NCBI GenBank assembly: GCA_038253945.1
Contig: JBBSGR010000005.1
Span: 62,001-126,000 of the forward strand
Length of the DNA: 64,000 nucleotides
Reading direction: 5' to 3'
From: JBBRYW01 sp038253945
GTDB lineage: Bacteria > Actinomycetota > Thermoleophilia > Gaiellales > Gaiellaceae
This document shows positions 1 to 8,002 of this stretch, one piece after another. The notes beneath the pieces were generated by a model. It searched no databases, had not been told where the DNA came from, and saw only the letters and a program-made list of their open reading frames with translations. The translations under genes and the position numbers were made by a program. Each line of letters opens with the position of its first letter. The first letter of the stretch is position 1.

Positions 1-234
1 CGCGTCAAGATCCGCTACCGGCTGACTGAGCGCGCGCGGGTGACCGTCTTCTTCCGCGGTCGTGCCGTCGTGCGCGGACGCCGTAAGCGCCCGCGCGGCC
101 AGCTCGACTGGTACGCCCGCTCCGGCGGAAAGGCGCTGCCGCCCGGTATCTACAAGTTGGCTCTCGTAGCCGAGGACGCGGCCGGGAATCGCTCGCCGCC
201 CGCAGCGGTCACAGCCCGCATCCGGCCGGGCTGA
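1..234 (+). CDS. C-terminal end of a larger, probably secreted protein (5' truncated)
   Basis: The frame is open from base 1 to a TGA at 232-234, so only the last 77 residues are present. The segment reads like an extracellular beta-sandwich of the FlgD/Ig type: a short strand 'TVFFRG', a basic loop, then 'LPPGIYKLALVAEDAAGN', a pattern common at the ends of actinobacterial surface proteins. Function cannot be assigned. The gene converges on the flippase gene with about 30 nt between stops. No catalytic motif is visible. Confidence 0.6.
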   Translation, partial: RVKIRYRLTERARVTVFFRGRAVVRGRRKRPRGQLDWYARSGGKALPPGIYKLALVAEDAAGNRSPPAAVTARIRPG

Positions 235-265
235 GTGACTACGCGCATCGCCCGCTTGCTCACTG

Positions 266-1717
266 CTACCGCACGCCGGTCTGAACGCCGACCAGCCTGC
301 GTCCGAGCGACCTCAACTTGCGCCGCTCGGCGGGCAGGTAGAAACCGGCCGCCAGTAGCGCGAGCGGGTACACGGCGACGAGCCCCAGTGCTCCCGCGAG
401 CGGCACCTGGAGCAGTTTCCCCGCGGCCGTGAGCGCGACGGCAACGCAGGCAGCGATCCCGACGCGCCGCCACTGGTACGGAACCGGGTAGAGGCGCTGC
501 GCGCGCAGCGTCATACCAACGAAGAGCACGGTGCACGCGGCGGCCTCGGCGATTGCGGCTCCCATCATCCCGTAGGGCGGGATCAGGACCAAATTGAGGG
601 CGATGTCGGCCGCCGCCGCGACTCCGGTCACAACCCAGTTGAACTGCGTCCTGCGCACGCGACCGACGCCGATCGAAACCACGAGGTAACCGGCAAACGC
701 AGTGGCAGCGAAGGAAAGCGGCGCGACGACCCGCGAGCCTTCGTAGAAGCGCGGCGTCGTGAGGAGGTGGACAAGCCAGGGCGAGAGGAGGCCGAGCGCG
801 AGGGATACCCAGCTCGCCACCACCACGAGGTAGGTCAGCACAAAGCCGTAGGTGGTACGCGCCTCCCGGTCGTCCTCGATCGAGTACGCGAATGCGGGCC
901 AAGCAGTTCGGAAAGCGGTCAGCAGGAGGACGTTCGCCGACGCAAGACGGACCCCGATCTCATACAGCCCGACCTCGGCACGCCCCGTGATCCGAATCAG
1001 GAAGAAGCGGTCGCTGAAGCTGAGCGCCCACAGCATCAAGCCGGACGGGACAAGCGGGACGCCGAACTGGTTCATCGCCTTCAACAGGCGACGGTCGAAG
1101 CCGAGCGCGAGCTGGTCGCGACGGTAGGCGAGCAAGCCCGTATAGACAGCGAGAGTGCCGATCAGGTTGCCGACGATGACACCTAGGGCTCCCTCGCGAA
1201 AGTGCACGACGAGGAGGACTGTCACGCCGATGGTGATGAAGATGTTGAGAAGACTTGCTGCGACGAAGCGACCGGGCCGCTGCTCGAGCCGGAAGAGCGA
1301 GGTCAGCTGCTCGTAGTTCATCTGCGCCCAGACGCCGATGAAGGCGGCTCGAACGAGGTTCGGCTGCCCGCCGAGGTTGAGCGCGGTCGCGATCGGCCGG
1401 GCAAGCACCACCCCCGCGAAGAGCCCGAGCGTCGCCGTGCACATCGTGAACCAGAAAGATGTGCGCAGGACGGAAAGCCGCCGCTCAAGGTCTGCCGAGT
1501 CGAAGTAGAAACGGAAGAACGCGCTCGGAATGCCCGCGCGAAGGAGGATCACGAGGATCACCGAAAGCGCGGTCAGGATGCCGACGGCACCGAGGTCGCT
1601 CCTGTCGAGGTAGCGCGTGTAGAGCGGAAGCAGCAGAACGGCGAGGATGCGGGAGACGATCCCGCCCAGCCCGTAGACGAGCGACTGCCCGGCGAGCTGC
1701 TTGATCCGCTCGAACAT
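266..1717 (-). CDS. Oligosaccharide/polysaccharide flippase (Wzx/MATE-like membrane protein)
   Basis: 483 residues, almost entirely hydrophobic helices (about 12-14 predicted membrane segments). It begins with the typical 'LAGQSLVYGLGGIVSRILAV' type of opening. This pattern fits polysaccharide-biosynthesis flippases (Wzx/RfbX, MurJ/MATE superfamily) that move undecaprenyl-linked sugars across the inner membrane. The ATG is preceded by GGGGAGGG at ideal spacing. It is divergent from the glycosyltransferase at 1971, which suggests a surface glycan locus extending off the left end. The substrate cannot be read from sequence. Length and topology match the family; the assignment rests on overall pattern, not on a unique motif. 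Confidence 0.8.
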   Translation of the reverse strand: MFERIKQLAGQSLVYGLGGIVSRILAVLLLPLYTRYLDRSDLGAVGILTALSVILVILLRAGIPSAFFRFYFDSADLERRLSVLRTSFWFTMCTATLGLFAGVVLARPIATALNLGGQPNLVRAAFIGVWAQMNYEQLTSLFRLEQRPGRFVAASLLNIFITIGVTVLLVVHFREGALGVIVGNLIGTLAVYTGLLAYRRDQLALGFDRRLLKAMNQFGVPLVPSGLMLWALSFSDRFFLIRITGRAEVGLYEIGVRLASANVLLLTAFRTAWPAFAYSIEDDREARTTYGFVLTYLVVVASWVSLALGLLSPWLVHLLTTPRFYEGSRVVAPLSFAATAFAGYLVVSIGVGRVRRTQFNWVVTGVAAAADIALNLVLIPPYGMMGAAIAEAAACTVLFVGMTLRAQRLYPVPYQWRRVGIAACVAVALTAAGKLLQVPLAGALGLVAVYPLALLAAGFYLPAERRKLRSLGRRLVGVQTGVR

Positions 1718-1970
1718 CCCTCCCCAGGGTAGGGCTACGTTTCATCCCGCCGCTCTGCGAGAGTCCGCAGGGCTCCTGTCCATGCGGAAGTCCGAGCTTC
1801 ACACTTCTTAACACGGACGCAAACGAATCTTCGCGAAGCCCGCCCTAACGTACCGCGCGAATGGCAACCTGGCGCCGGCAAGACGCCGTCACCTTCGTTT
1901 GTGCGGGCAGCGTGCCCGCGCAGGAGCGGTGCCTTCTGACGACGGCGGCATCCGAATCCCGGCTGCCGCG

Positions 1971-3227
1971 ATGAAGGTTCTGATCTGCGCCTTCTATTTC
2001 CCGCCCGCCGGCGGCGGCGGCGTGCAGCGCCCGCTCCGGTTCGCGCAGCACCTCGCTGCCCTCGGCATCGAGACGCATGTGCTCGCTCCGAGCGACCCGC
2101 GTTGGGTCCACCGCGATGAAGAGCTTGCTCTGCCGGCGAACGTGCGTGTCCACCGGGCTCGCTATCTCGGCCCTCGAGGACGGCTGCCGGCGGAGGAGCT
2201 CCACAACCGGCACGGGGTCGATCGACTCGCTCGGCAGCTCTCTCTGACCCCCCGCCGCCTGCTCGTGCCCGATGAGAACGTCTCCTGGCTGCTGACTGCG
2301 ATCGGCGCCGCCAACCGCATCGTTCGGCGCGAGCGAATCGATGTGATGCTGACAACCTCGCCGCCGAGCTCCGTGCACCTGATCGGGGCAGCCGCCAAAC
2401 GTACGACCGGCGTCCGCTGGGTGGCCGACCTGCGCGACTCCATGCTCGCAAACCCGAACCGGCGCGTCGCACGGCTTGCCCGAATCAAGGAGCGCAGTCA
2501 CAACGCGGTCGCGCACCTGGTCGCCCGTCAGGCAGATGCAACCGTCGCCGTCACGGAGACGATCGCAGCCGAGATCGGTCGCCTCGGCTCTTCCGGACAG
2601 CTCGTCGTGATACCGAACGGCTGCGACTTCGACGACTTCGCCAACCTGGAGTACCGCCGCGGTGAGCGCTTCCGGATCACGCACACTGGCAGCTTCTTCG
2701 GTCCGCGCGACCCGCGCCCGTTTCTACGCGCCCTCGCAATGGTCGACGCAGACATCGTTGCTCGCTTCGTGGGTGACTTCCGCGCTGCCGACCGCCTTTG
2801 GGCCTCGCGGCTAGGCCTCGGCGACCGCCTCGAGCTGCGCCCGTTCCAGCCGCACGTACAGACACTCGCACTCCAGCGCGACTCGGAAGCGCTCCTGCTG
2901 CTCCTGCCCGAGATTGGCGAGCGAGGCCGAGACGTTCCCTCCGGCAAGATCTACGAGTACCTCGCAGCCGAGCGACCGATCCTCGCCGCCGTGCCTCCGT
3001 CCGGGACGGCTGAGCGTCTCGTTCGCGAGTGCGGCGCGGGAATCGTGGTCGCCCCCGACGACGTCGAGGGTATCGCGAACGCGCTCGTCACGCTCGAAGG
3101 CCGCTGGCGCTCCGATGATGACTTGGAGATCCGCCTCGCCCCGAACGTGCGCGAGGCGCTCTCGCGCCACTCGCGCGCGGCGGAGCTAGCCGAGTTGGTC
3201 AGGAGCCTCGCTCGAGCACCTCCCTGA
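1971..3227 (+). CDS. Glycosyltransferase, family 4-like
   Basis: 418 residues from the ATG at 1971; an upstream in-frame GTG would add 24 residues unlike any glycosyltransferase. The start 'MKVLICAFYFPPAGGGGVQR' is the GT-B N-terminal acceptor-domain signature of group 1/4 transferases. Other family features are 'VADLRDS' near residue 150, 'VIPNGCD' near 205, and the nucleotide-sugar region 'PSGKIYEYLAAERPILA' near 325, in which the glutamate contacts the donor sugar. It should transfer a nucleotide-activated sugar at the cytosolic face. Divergent from the flippase, so probably glycan assembly. Donor and acceptor are unknown. Confidence 0.85.
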   Translation: MKVLICAFYFPPAGGGGVQRPLRFAQHLAALGIETHVLAPSDPRWVHRDEELALPANVRVHRARYLGPRGRLPAEELHNRHGVDRLARQLSLTPRRLLVPDENVSWLLTAIGAANRIVRRERIDVMLTTSPPSSVHLIGAAAKRTTGVRWVADLRDSMLANPNRRVARLARIKERSHNAVAHLVARQADATVAVTETIAAEIGRLGSSGQLVVIPNGCDFDDFANLEYRRGERFRITHTGSFFGPRDPRPFLRALAMVDADIVARFVGDFRAADRLWASRLGLGDRLELRPFQPHVQTLALQRDSEALLLLLPEIGERGRDVPSGKIYEYLAAERPILAAVPPSGTAERLVRECGAGIVVAPDDVEGIANALVTLEGRWRSDDDLEIRLAPNVREALSRHSRAAELAELVRSLARAPP

Positions 3228-3380
3228 GGCCTCGCGACGGCCGCTTTCGACGTGCCCGGCCGCTGTCGATCGTCTCAGGCCCAGCGGGACTTCGTTGCTC
3301 ACGCCGATCGAAGAGGACGAGGTGGCCGAGGTCGACGTCTCGCCTGCAGGTGCCGCAGTGGCCGCTCAACGCTTCACCGC

Positions 3381-4289
3381 CTATCCCAACGGCTTGAGAT
3401 GCCGGATCAGGAACCGAATCGTCGGAACCAGCGCCTGCGCCGAGTATTGCGCCGCGTGCAGGTGTCCCTTGATGACGATCAGCGTGTGCGCGACGTGCGC
3501 GTGCGCGAGGCGGCGCGCAAGCTCCCGTGCCTGAGCGAGCGGCACGATCTCGTCGCTGCCGTTGACGATCAGCATCGGCGGATCGCTGGCGTCGATGAAA
3601 CTGACCGGGGAGGCGCGCGCGTAGCTGGAAGGGCAGGTCGCTGGTCCGCAGCCGATGTAGTCCTCGACGAAGGGGTGGACCGAGCCATGGCGGAGCTCGC
3701 GGTCGAAGAGCGCGAGATCCATCGGCCCCGACCACGAGACGGCGGCAACAACACGGACGCCGCTGGTTCGTCCTGCACGTCCGGATTTCATCGCGACGAG
3801 AGCAGCGAGATCACCGCCGGCGGAGGCACCGAAAACAGCGATCCTCGCAGGGTCGACCTGGAAGCGCGCCGCGTGTCTGCCCAACCAGCGTAGAGCGGCC
3901 GTCACGTCGGTCGCGGCGGCGGGAAACCGTGCGAAGCGGTAATTGACTGAGAAGGCGGCGATGCCGGCGGCGGCAAGCCTTCGTCCGACGGGGGCGAACG
4001 CCTGCTCGCCCGGAGCGAAGAAGGCCTTGTCGCCCGAGCGCCAACCGCCTCCGTGGATGAAGACGACCGCCGGATGCGTTCGCCGCCGTACGGGAACGTA
4101 GGCATCGAGGCGAAGCCGCTCGCTACCGACGCGGCGATAGCCGATGTTTCGGGTGATACGCACCCAAGCAGGCACAGCTCGGCGATCCGTTTGCCAACGG
4201 CCCGTAGCGGCCGAGAGCGACCCTGCCTGCACGAGCACGAGCGAGGCCGCGAGGCAGAGCTTTGCAAGGGGGATCACACGACGGCTCAC
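3381..4289 (-). CDS. Exported alpha/beta-hydrolase (esterase/lipase, HSL/BD-FAE type)
   Basis: 302 residues from a GTG at 4289. This start places a signal peptide ('RRVIPLAKLCLAASLVLVQA', cleavage near 'LSA-AT') at the N terminus; longer in-frame starts lack it. The oxyanion motif HGGGW is near residue 86, the nucleophile elbow GASAGG near 150, the acid in 'NGSDEIVPLAQA', and the catalytic His in 'KGHLHAAQY'. These mark the hormone-sensitive-lipase/esterase group acting on short acyl esters outside the cytoplasm. No good Shine-Dalgarno precedes the GTG. It stands alone, between the glycosyltransferase and a PAP2 remnant. The substrate is not predictable. Confidence 0.8.
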   Translation of the reverse strand: MSRRVIPLAKLCLAASLVLVQAGSLSAATGRWQTDRRAVPAWVRITRNIGYRRVGSERLRLDAYVPVRRRTHPAVVFIHGGGWRSGDKAFFAPGEQAFAPVGRRLAAAGIAAFSVNYRFARFPAAATDVTAALRWLGRHAARFQVDPARIAVFGASAGGDLAALVAMKSGRAGRTSGVRVVAAVSWSGPMDLALFDRELRHGSVHPFVEDYIGCGPATCPSSYARASPVSFIDASDPPMLIVNGSDEIVPLAQARELARRLAHAHVAHTLIVIKGHLHAAQYSAQALVPTIRFLIRHLKPLG

Positions 4290-4428
4290 ACCGCGATTTT
4301 GACAGCGTGGAATCCGAACGACGGCGACGTCACGTGTCATGGGCAGAGGTGAAGTCGGCGCCGCTTCAGGACCGACCCGTGGGATTCGAGCGGCACGTGC
4401 TCGGGCATGGCCGTGGCGATGTTCGTAG

Positions 4429-4887
4429 GGCGAAGCGGGCGCCGTTCCAGCGGCCTCTTGCTCCAAGCGTGCGGGCGGAGCTAGACGTGATCGCGTCCGA
4501 GCCGGGCTCTTCGACGTCTCGAGTGTCTCGGGTTGCTACGTCACCTCGCTGCTGCTCAGCCGGCTGATTGGGCGCCGTCGGCCGTGTCAGGAGAAGACTG
4601 TCGAGCCGCTGATCAGCTGTCCGTGCGGGCCGTCCTTTCCTTCCGATCAGGCGGCTGCCGCCGCGGCAAGCGTCGTGGTCGCGCTCCGCCGCCGGAGCCG
4701 GCTCGCGCCTGTGCTCGCAGCCCTCGCAGCCGGCAACTGCTCCGCCCGCGTCTATGTTGGCGTTCACTACCCGACCGATGTCGTGCTCGGAGCCGGGCTC
4801 GGGGTCGTGTGGGTCGAGGGTCTTGCCTGGTTGCCGAAGACGGGCTCTTCGCCTTTCAAGAAGCGACAGGCGCTGAGGGAGGCGTAG
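4429..4887 (+). pseudogene. Decayed PAP2-family phosphatase remnant
   Basis: The frame opens after a stop at 4426-4428 and runs to TAG at 4887. It contains recognisable PAP2 (type 2 phosphatidic acid phosphatase) pieces in the right order: 'RLIGRRRP' (motif 1-like), 'GPSFPSDQAA' where the family has SFPSGHAA, and 'ARVYVGVHYPTDVVLGAGLG' (motif 3, with R and H kept). The motif 2 Gly-His is replaced by Asp-Gln, removing the catalytic acid. The N-terminal membrane helices and a credible start codon are missing. A functional enzyme is unlikely; only the C-terminal 90 or so codons look preserved. Confidence 0.6.
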
Positions 4888-4986
4888 TGCCGGGACTTCC
4901 ATCACCAGCACGGAACTGGTCTTCCTGGGCGCGAGGCCTCGTCCTCCTGCCCCCGAGGCTGGTCGTTCGCCGCGCACGGCGAGAGC

Positions 4987-5745
4987 TCACCCCCGCGCGA
5001 GGAGGCTCGTCAATCCGCGCGCGTAGCGGGCGGCGCCGGTGCTGCCGACTGAGCCCGGAGGCAACTCGACCACGAACGCCGTCGTCCTCGGGAACAGGCT
5101 GTTCTGCCAGTCGGTCGCTCCGCCGGGGTAGCGCGCTAGGCGCACGAGCGGAAGCCCGACGAGCGAGGCGAAGCGCCGCTCGACGGCGATGCTCCCGCCG
5201 GACTCGTCGACGACGCCGTACGGCTGGTGAAACCACACCGTGACCTGCGGACGCAGCCTGACGATCAGCCGGGCGAGCAGGCGGCTCTCGGGCTCGGAGA
5301 GCGGCCGCGGACCCGAGTAGTGCGGCTCGCCGGGTCGGCCCTGCGGTCGCCAGCGCCAGGGGAAATTCCGGTTCAAGTCGACCCCATGCGCATTCGTGCG
5401 CCTGTCGGCCGCCACGCCGTCAGGATTCGCGTTCTCGACGATCCAAATGTCGCTCTCGTCCGGCAGCGGGACGGACTCGAGCCGCTCGGCGACCGCGATC
5501 CCGGCCGACTCGTTGCCGTGGATGCAACCCACGATGAGCATGTGCACGCGAGTATCCGGATCGCCCCGCTCGAGCACCACGATCGGTCGGCGCTGCACCG
5601 ACGCGCCCAACGTCCGAGTCCGCGTGAGGACGGCCTCGCCGCGGGCGCGGGGCTTCGCCCGCGCCGCCGCGGGCCGGACCGGCGCAAGCGCTTGCAAGGC
5701 CAGAGCCGCCGGCAAGAGGATGAGCGCCAGAAGGAGCCGCCGCAT
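4987..5745 (-). CDS. Secreted zinc carboxypeptidase, M14 family (murein-peptide-amidase-like)
   Basis: 252 residues. A signal peptide covers residues 1-29. The M14 zinc ligands are visible as H76 and E79 in 'GCIHGNESAG' and H173 in 'VWFHQPYG'. Substrate-binding Asn/Arg lie in 'VDLNRNFPW' (about 122-130) and the general base is E227 in 'FVVELPPG'. The compact size and 'NANPDG' block resemble MpaA-type gamma-D-Glu-DAP amidases and related peptidases that trim cell-wall peptides, but a general carboxypeptidase role is also possible. It acts outside the membrane. It is divergent from the ABC transporter genes at 5933. Confidence 0.85.
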   Translation of the reverse strand: MRRLLLALILLPAALALQALAPVRPAAARAKPRARGEAVLTRTRTLGASVQRRPIVVLERGDPDTRVHMLIVGCIHGNESAGIAVAERLESVPLPDESDIWIVENANPDGVAADRRTNAHGVDLNRNFPWRWRPQGRPGEPHYSGPRPLSEPESRLLARLIVRLRPQVTVWFHQPYGVVDESGGSIAVERRFASLVGLPLVRLARYPGGATDWQNSLFPRTTAFVVELPPGSVGSTGAARYARGLTSLLARG

Positions 5746-5828
5746 GGTGCAGATAATGGACTCTGCGGCCGAGGGGGGTTGAACTTGCGTGTGGTCATGG
5801 TGGGGTGAGCGCTGTGCTCGCCCCCTCG

Positions 5829-5847
5829 GCTCGATCGGCTGTCGAGC
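5829..5847 (+). terminator. Weak hairpin with a T-run before the ABC transporter genes
   Basis: GCTCGA, a 7-nt loop, then TCGAGC forms a 6-bp stem. Shortly after, a GTGCGTTTTCT stretch follows on the plus strand. It lies in the 187-bp divergent space between the M14 peptidase and the ABC genes. It could be a weak terminator or leader attenuator. The stem is short, so the call is tentative. Confidence 0.25.
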
Positions 5848-5932
5848 GTGCGTTTTCTCAGGGTTCTCTCAGAAACCGGGGCTACCGTGCCGCGAGGCGA
5901 GACGACGGAGAAGGACGAGCAGGAGAAGTTGA

Positions 5933-6880
5933 GTGATCGAGGTAGACAATTTGACAAAGGACTACGGCAGTAAGCGGGCTGTAGAAGGTCTCAGTTTCAC
6001 GGTTGAGCCTGGCATCGTTACCGGCTTTCTCGGGCCGAACGGGTCGGGGAAGTCGACGACGATGCGCTTGATCTTGGGCTTGGATGCGCCGACTGCGGGC
6101 GACGTGACGGTCAACGGGAAGCGGTACCGGGCGCATCCAGCGCCGCTGTTTGAGGTTGGCGCGCTGTTGGAGGCGCGCTCGGTGCATACGGGACGCTTGG
6201 CGTATTACCACCTGCTTGCGCTTGCCCAGACGCACGGGATCCCGAGGCAGCGCGTCGAGGAGTTGGTCGACCTGGTCGGCTTGCACGAGGTCGCACGCAA
6301 GCGGGCGGGCCAGTTCTCGCTCGGAATGGGCCAGCGGCTCGGGATCGCAACGGCGCTTTTGGGTGACCCGGGAACGCTCCTGTTGGATGAGCCGGTGAAC
6401 GGGCTCGATCCTGAGGGGATCCATTGGATCCGGAATCTGCTGAAGGACTTGGCCACTGAGGGTCGCACGGTGTTCGTCTCCTCGCATCTGATGAGCGAGA
6501 TGGCGCTGACGGCCGACCATTTGATCGTGATCGGACGCGGCCGTCTGATCGCGGACACGAGCGTCGAGGAGTTCGTCCGCAAGGCGTCGGGCAGCCTGGT
6601 GCGCGTCCGCTCGCCGCAGGCTTCGCGGCTGCGCGAGCTCGTGCTCGGCGCCGATGTCTCGGTGACGAGCTCGGCGGCGGGATTGCTCGAGATCAGCGGG
6701 ATGACGGCCGATCTTGTTGGCGAGGTCGCCGCTGCCCACGGGATCGTGCTCCATGAGCTGTCGTCATTGCAAGCCTCGTTGGAGGAGGCGTTCATGGCGT
6801 TGACCCGGGACGATGTTGAGTTCAAGGCAGGCGAGGTCGCTCCCGCTCCGGAGTCCGTAGCGGAGGGGGCGGTAGCGTGA
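5933..6880 (+). CDS. ABC-2 type exporter, ATP-binding subunit
   Basis: 315 residues from a GTG preceded by an AGGAGAA Shine-Dalgarno. Walker A is 'GPNGSGKST' at residues 34-42, the signature region is 'FSLGMGQR', Walker B is 'LLLDEPVNGLDPEG', and the H-loop is 'SSHLMSEM'. The form matches DrrA/CcmA-like ATPases of drug, antibiotic or lipid exporters, with a C-terminal accessory domain after residue 215. It powers the permease encoded next, which starts inside its stop codon (GTGA overlap), so the two are translationally coupled. The exported substrate is unknown. Confidence 0.92.
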   Translation: MIEVDNLTKDYGSKRAVEGLSFTVEPGIVTGFLGPNGSGKSTTMRLILGLDAPTAGDVTVNGKRYRAHPAPLFEVGALLEARSVHTGRLAYYHLLALAQTHGIPRQRVEELVDLVGLHEVARKRAGQFSLGMGQRLGIATALLGDPGTLLLDEPVNGLDPEGIHWIRNLLKDLATEGRTVFVSSHLMSEMALTADHLIVIGRGRLIADTSVEEFVRKASGSLVRVRSPQASRLRELVLGADVSVTSSAAGLLEISGMTADLVGEVAAAHGIVLHELSSLQASLEEAFMALTRDDVEFKAGEVAPAPESVAEGAVA

Positions 6881-7707
6881 ACACCGCCGCACGCACAGCG
6901 GCGATTCCGCGGTTTGCCGGCACGGGGAAGGTCACGCAGGCGCGGGTAGCGCTGTCGGAGTGGACAAAGCTGCATTCGCTGCGCTCTACGCGCTGGTCAC
7001 TGCTTGCTGCAACGGTGCTGGCGATCGGGTTGCCGCTTCTGTTCGCCCTAGTGACTTCGTCGCACTGGGGGCAGATGAGCCCGCACGAGCGGGCTGACCG
7101 TCATCCTCTCGATATCGCGCTCGCGGGGGTGAACGTAGCCCAGCTCGCGATCGCGGTGTTGGGCGTGCTGGTGGTCACGGGCGAGTATTCGACCGGAATG
7201 ATCCGCGCCAGTTTCACGGCGGTGCCGAAGCGGCTGCCGGTGCTCTGGGCCAAGATCGGCGTCTTCGCGTTCGTCGCGGTGCTCCTGATGCTGCCGTCGG
7301 TGGTGATCGCGTTCTTCGCGAGCCAGGCGATTCTCTCCCGCCATCACATCCTGCAGATCTCCTTCGCGCACCCAGGCGTCGCTCGCGCGGTGGTCGGTGG
7401 TGCGGTTTACCTGATGCTGGTCGGGATCTTTGCGCTCGCGATCGGAGCGATCGTCCGCAACACGGCCGGTGGGCTCGCGATCTTCGCCGCGATCTTCTTC
7501 GTCATCCCGCCGCTCTTGAACGTCCTGCCGACGAGCTGGAACAACGCAATCTCGCCCTACCTGCCGGAGAGTGCGGCCCGCTCGATCTTCGCGCTCACCC
7601 ACGACGCGCAAAGCCTCCGCCCGGGTCCCGGCCTTGCGCTCTTCCTCGGCTACACAGCAGTTGCGATCGCGATCGCCGCACTACTCCTCGTCCGACGAGA
7701 CACGTAG
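6877..7707 (+). CDS. ABC-2 type exporter, permease subunit
   Basis: 276 residues, GTG start overlapping the ATPase stop by 4 nt. Six hydrophobic segments are visible, among them 'LLAATVLAIGLPLLFALV', 'LAIAVLGVLVVTGEYSTGMI', 'LMLPSVVIAFFAS' and 'AIFAAIFFVIPPLLNVL'. The 'GEYSTGMIRASF' block after the second helix is typical of ABC-2 permeases paired with CcmA-like ATPases. Together the pair forms a small membrane exporter. No peptide or drug-specific motif reveals the cargo. Confidence 0.88.
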   Translation: MNTAARTAAIPRFAGTGKVTQARVALSEWTKLHSLRSTRWSLLAATVLAIGLPLLFALVTSSHWGQMSPHERADRHPLDIALAGVNVAQLAIAVLGVLVVTGEYSTGMIRASFTAVPKRLPVLWAKIGVFAFVAVLLMLPSVVIAFFASQAILSRHHILQISFAHPGVARAVVGGAVYLMLVGIFALAIGAIVRNTAGGLAIFAAIFFVIPPLLNVLPTSWNNAISPYLPESAARSIFALTHDAQSLRPGPGLALFLGYTAVAIAIAALLLVRRDT

Positions 7708-7819
7708 AACCAGGCGACGCGGTCAGCAGCACTCGCGCGTCGACGAACGCGCGGGCCATGTCCTGGACAGGCGCCGCTCGTCGCTCAGGCGAAAGTCCAT
7801 CTTCGGGCTAGAAAGCCAG
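7708..7819. other. Intergenic, nothing recognised
   Basis: The stretch between the permease stop and the propeller gene (7708-8002, about 295 bp) holds only the short minus-strand ORF at 7820-7981 and no convincing promoter, terminator or RNA. It lies between convergent genes. Confidence 0.3.
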
Positions 7820-7981
7820 TCACCGTGCCAGGAAAGGCTCGCCCGGGCGCTCGCAGGCCGCGAAGCGGAGCCGTCCCAGATAGATCTCTCGCGCGCGTCG
7901 CTCGCGCGAGCGCAGGGCGTAGAGCGTCTGCCGCCCGACGTTGCGTAGCCGGCCTTGCCGCCTTTGAGCGCGCTCGACCAT
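7820..7981 (-). CDS. Possible small basic protein (53 aa)
   Basis: ATG at 7981, TGA at 7820-7822. The product is rich in Arg/Glu and predicted helical, with a 'RQTLYALRSRERRAREIYLG' core. Its composition looks more protein-like than the competing frames. It starts 21 nt after the stop of the upstream propeller gene on the same strand, so it could be co-transcribed. No Shine-Dalgarno or family was recognised. It may also be a gene fragment. Confidence 0.25.
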   Translation of the reverse strand: MVERAQRRQGRLRNVGRQTLYALRSRERRAREIYLGRLRFAACERPGEPFLAR

Positions 7982-8002
7982 CCGTGACGCGAGCAGCGAG
8001 AG

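Noticed and set aside
1718..1970. Possible regulatory RNA between flippase and glycosyltransferase
   Set aside because: No stable hairpin series or riboswitch core seen; only a good Shine-Dalgarno for the flippase.
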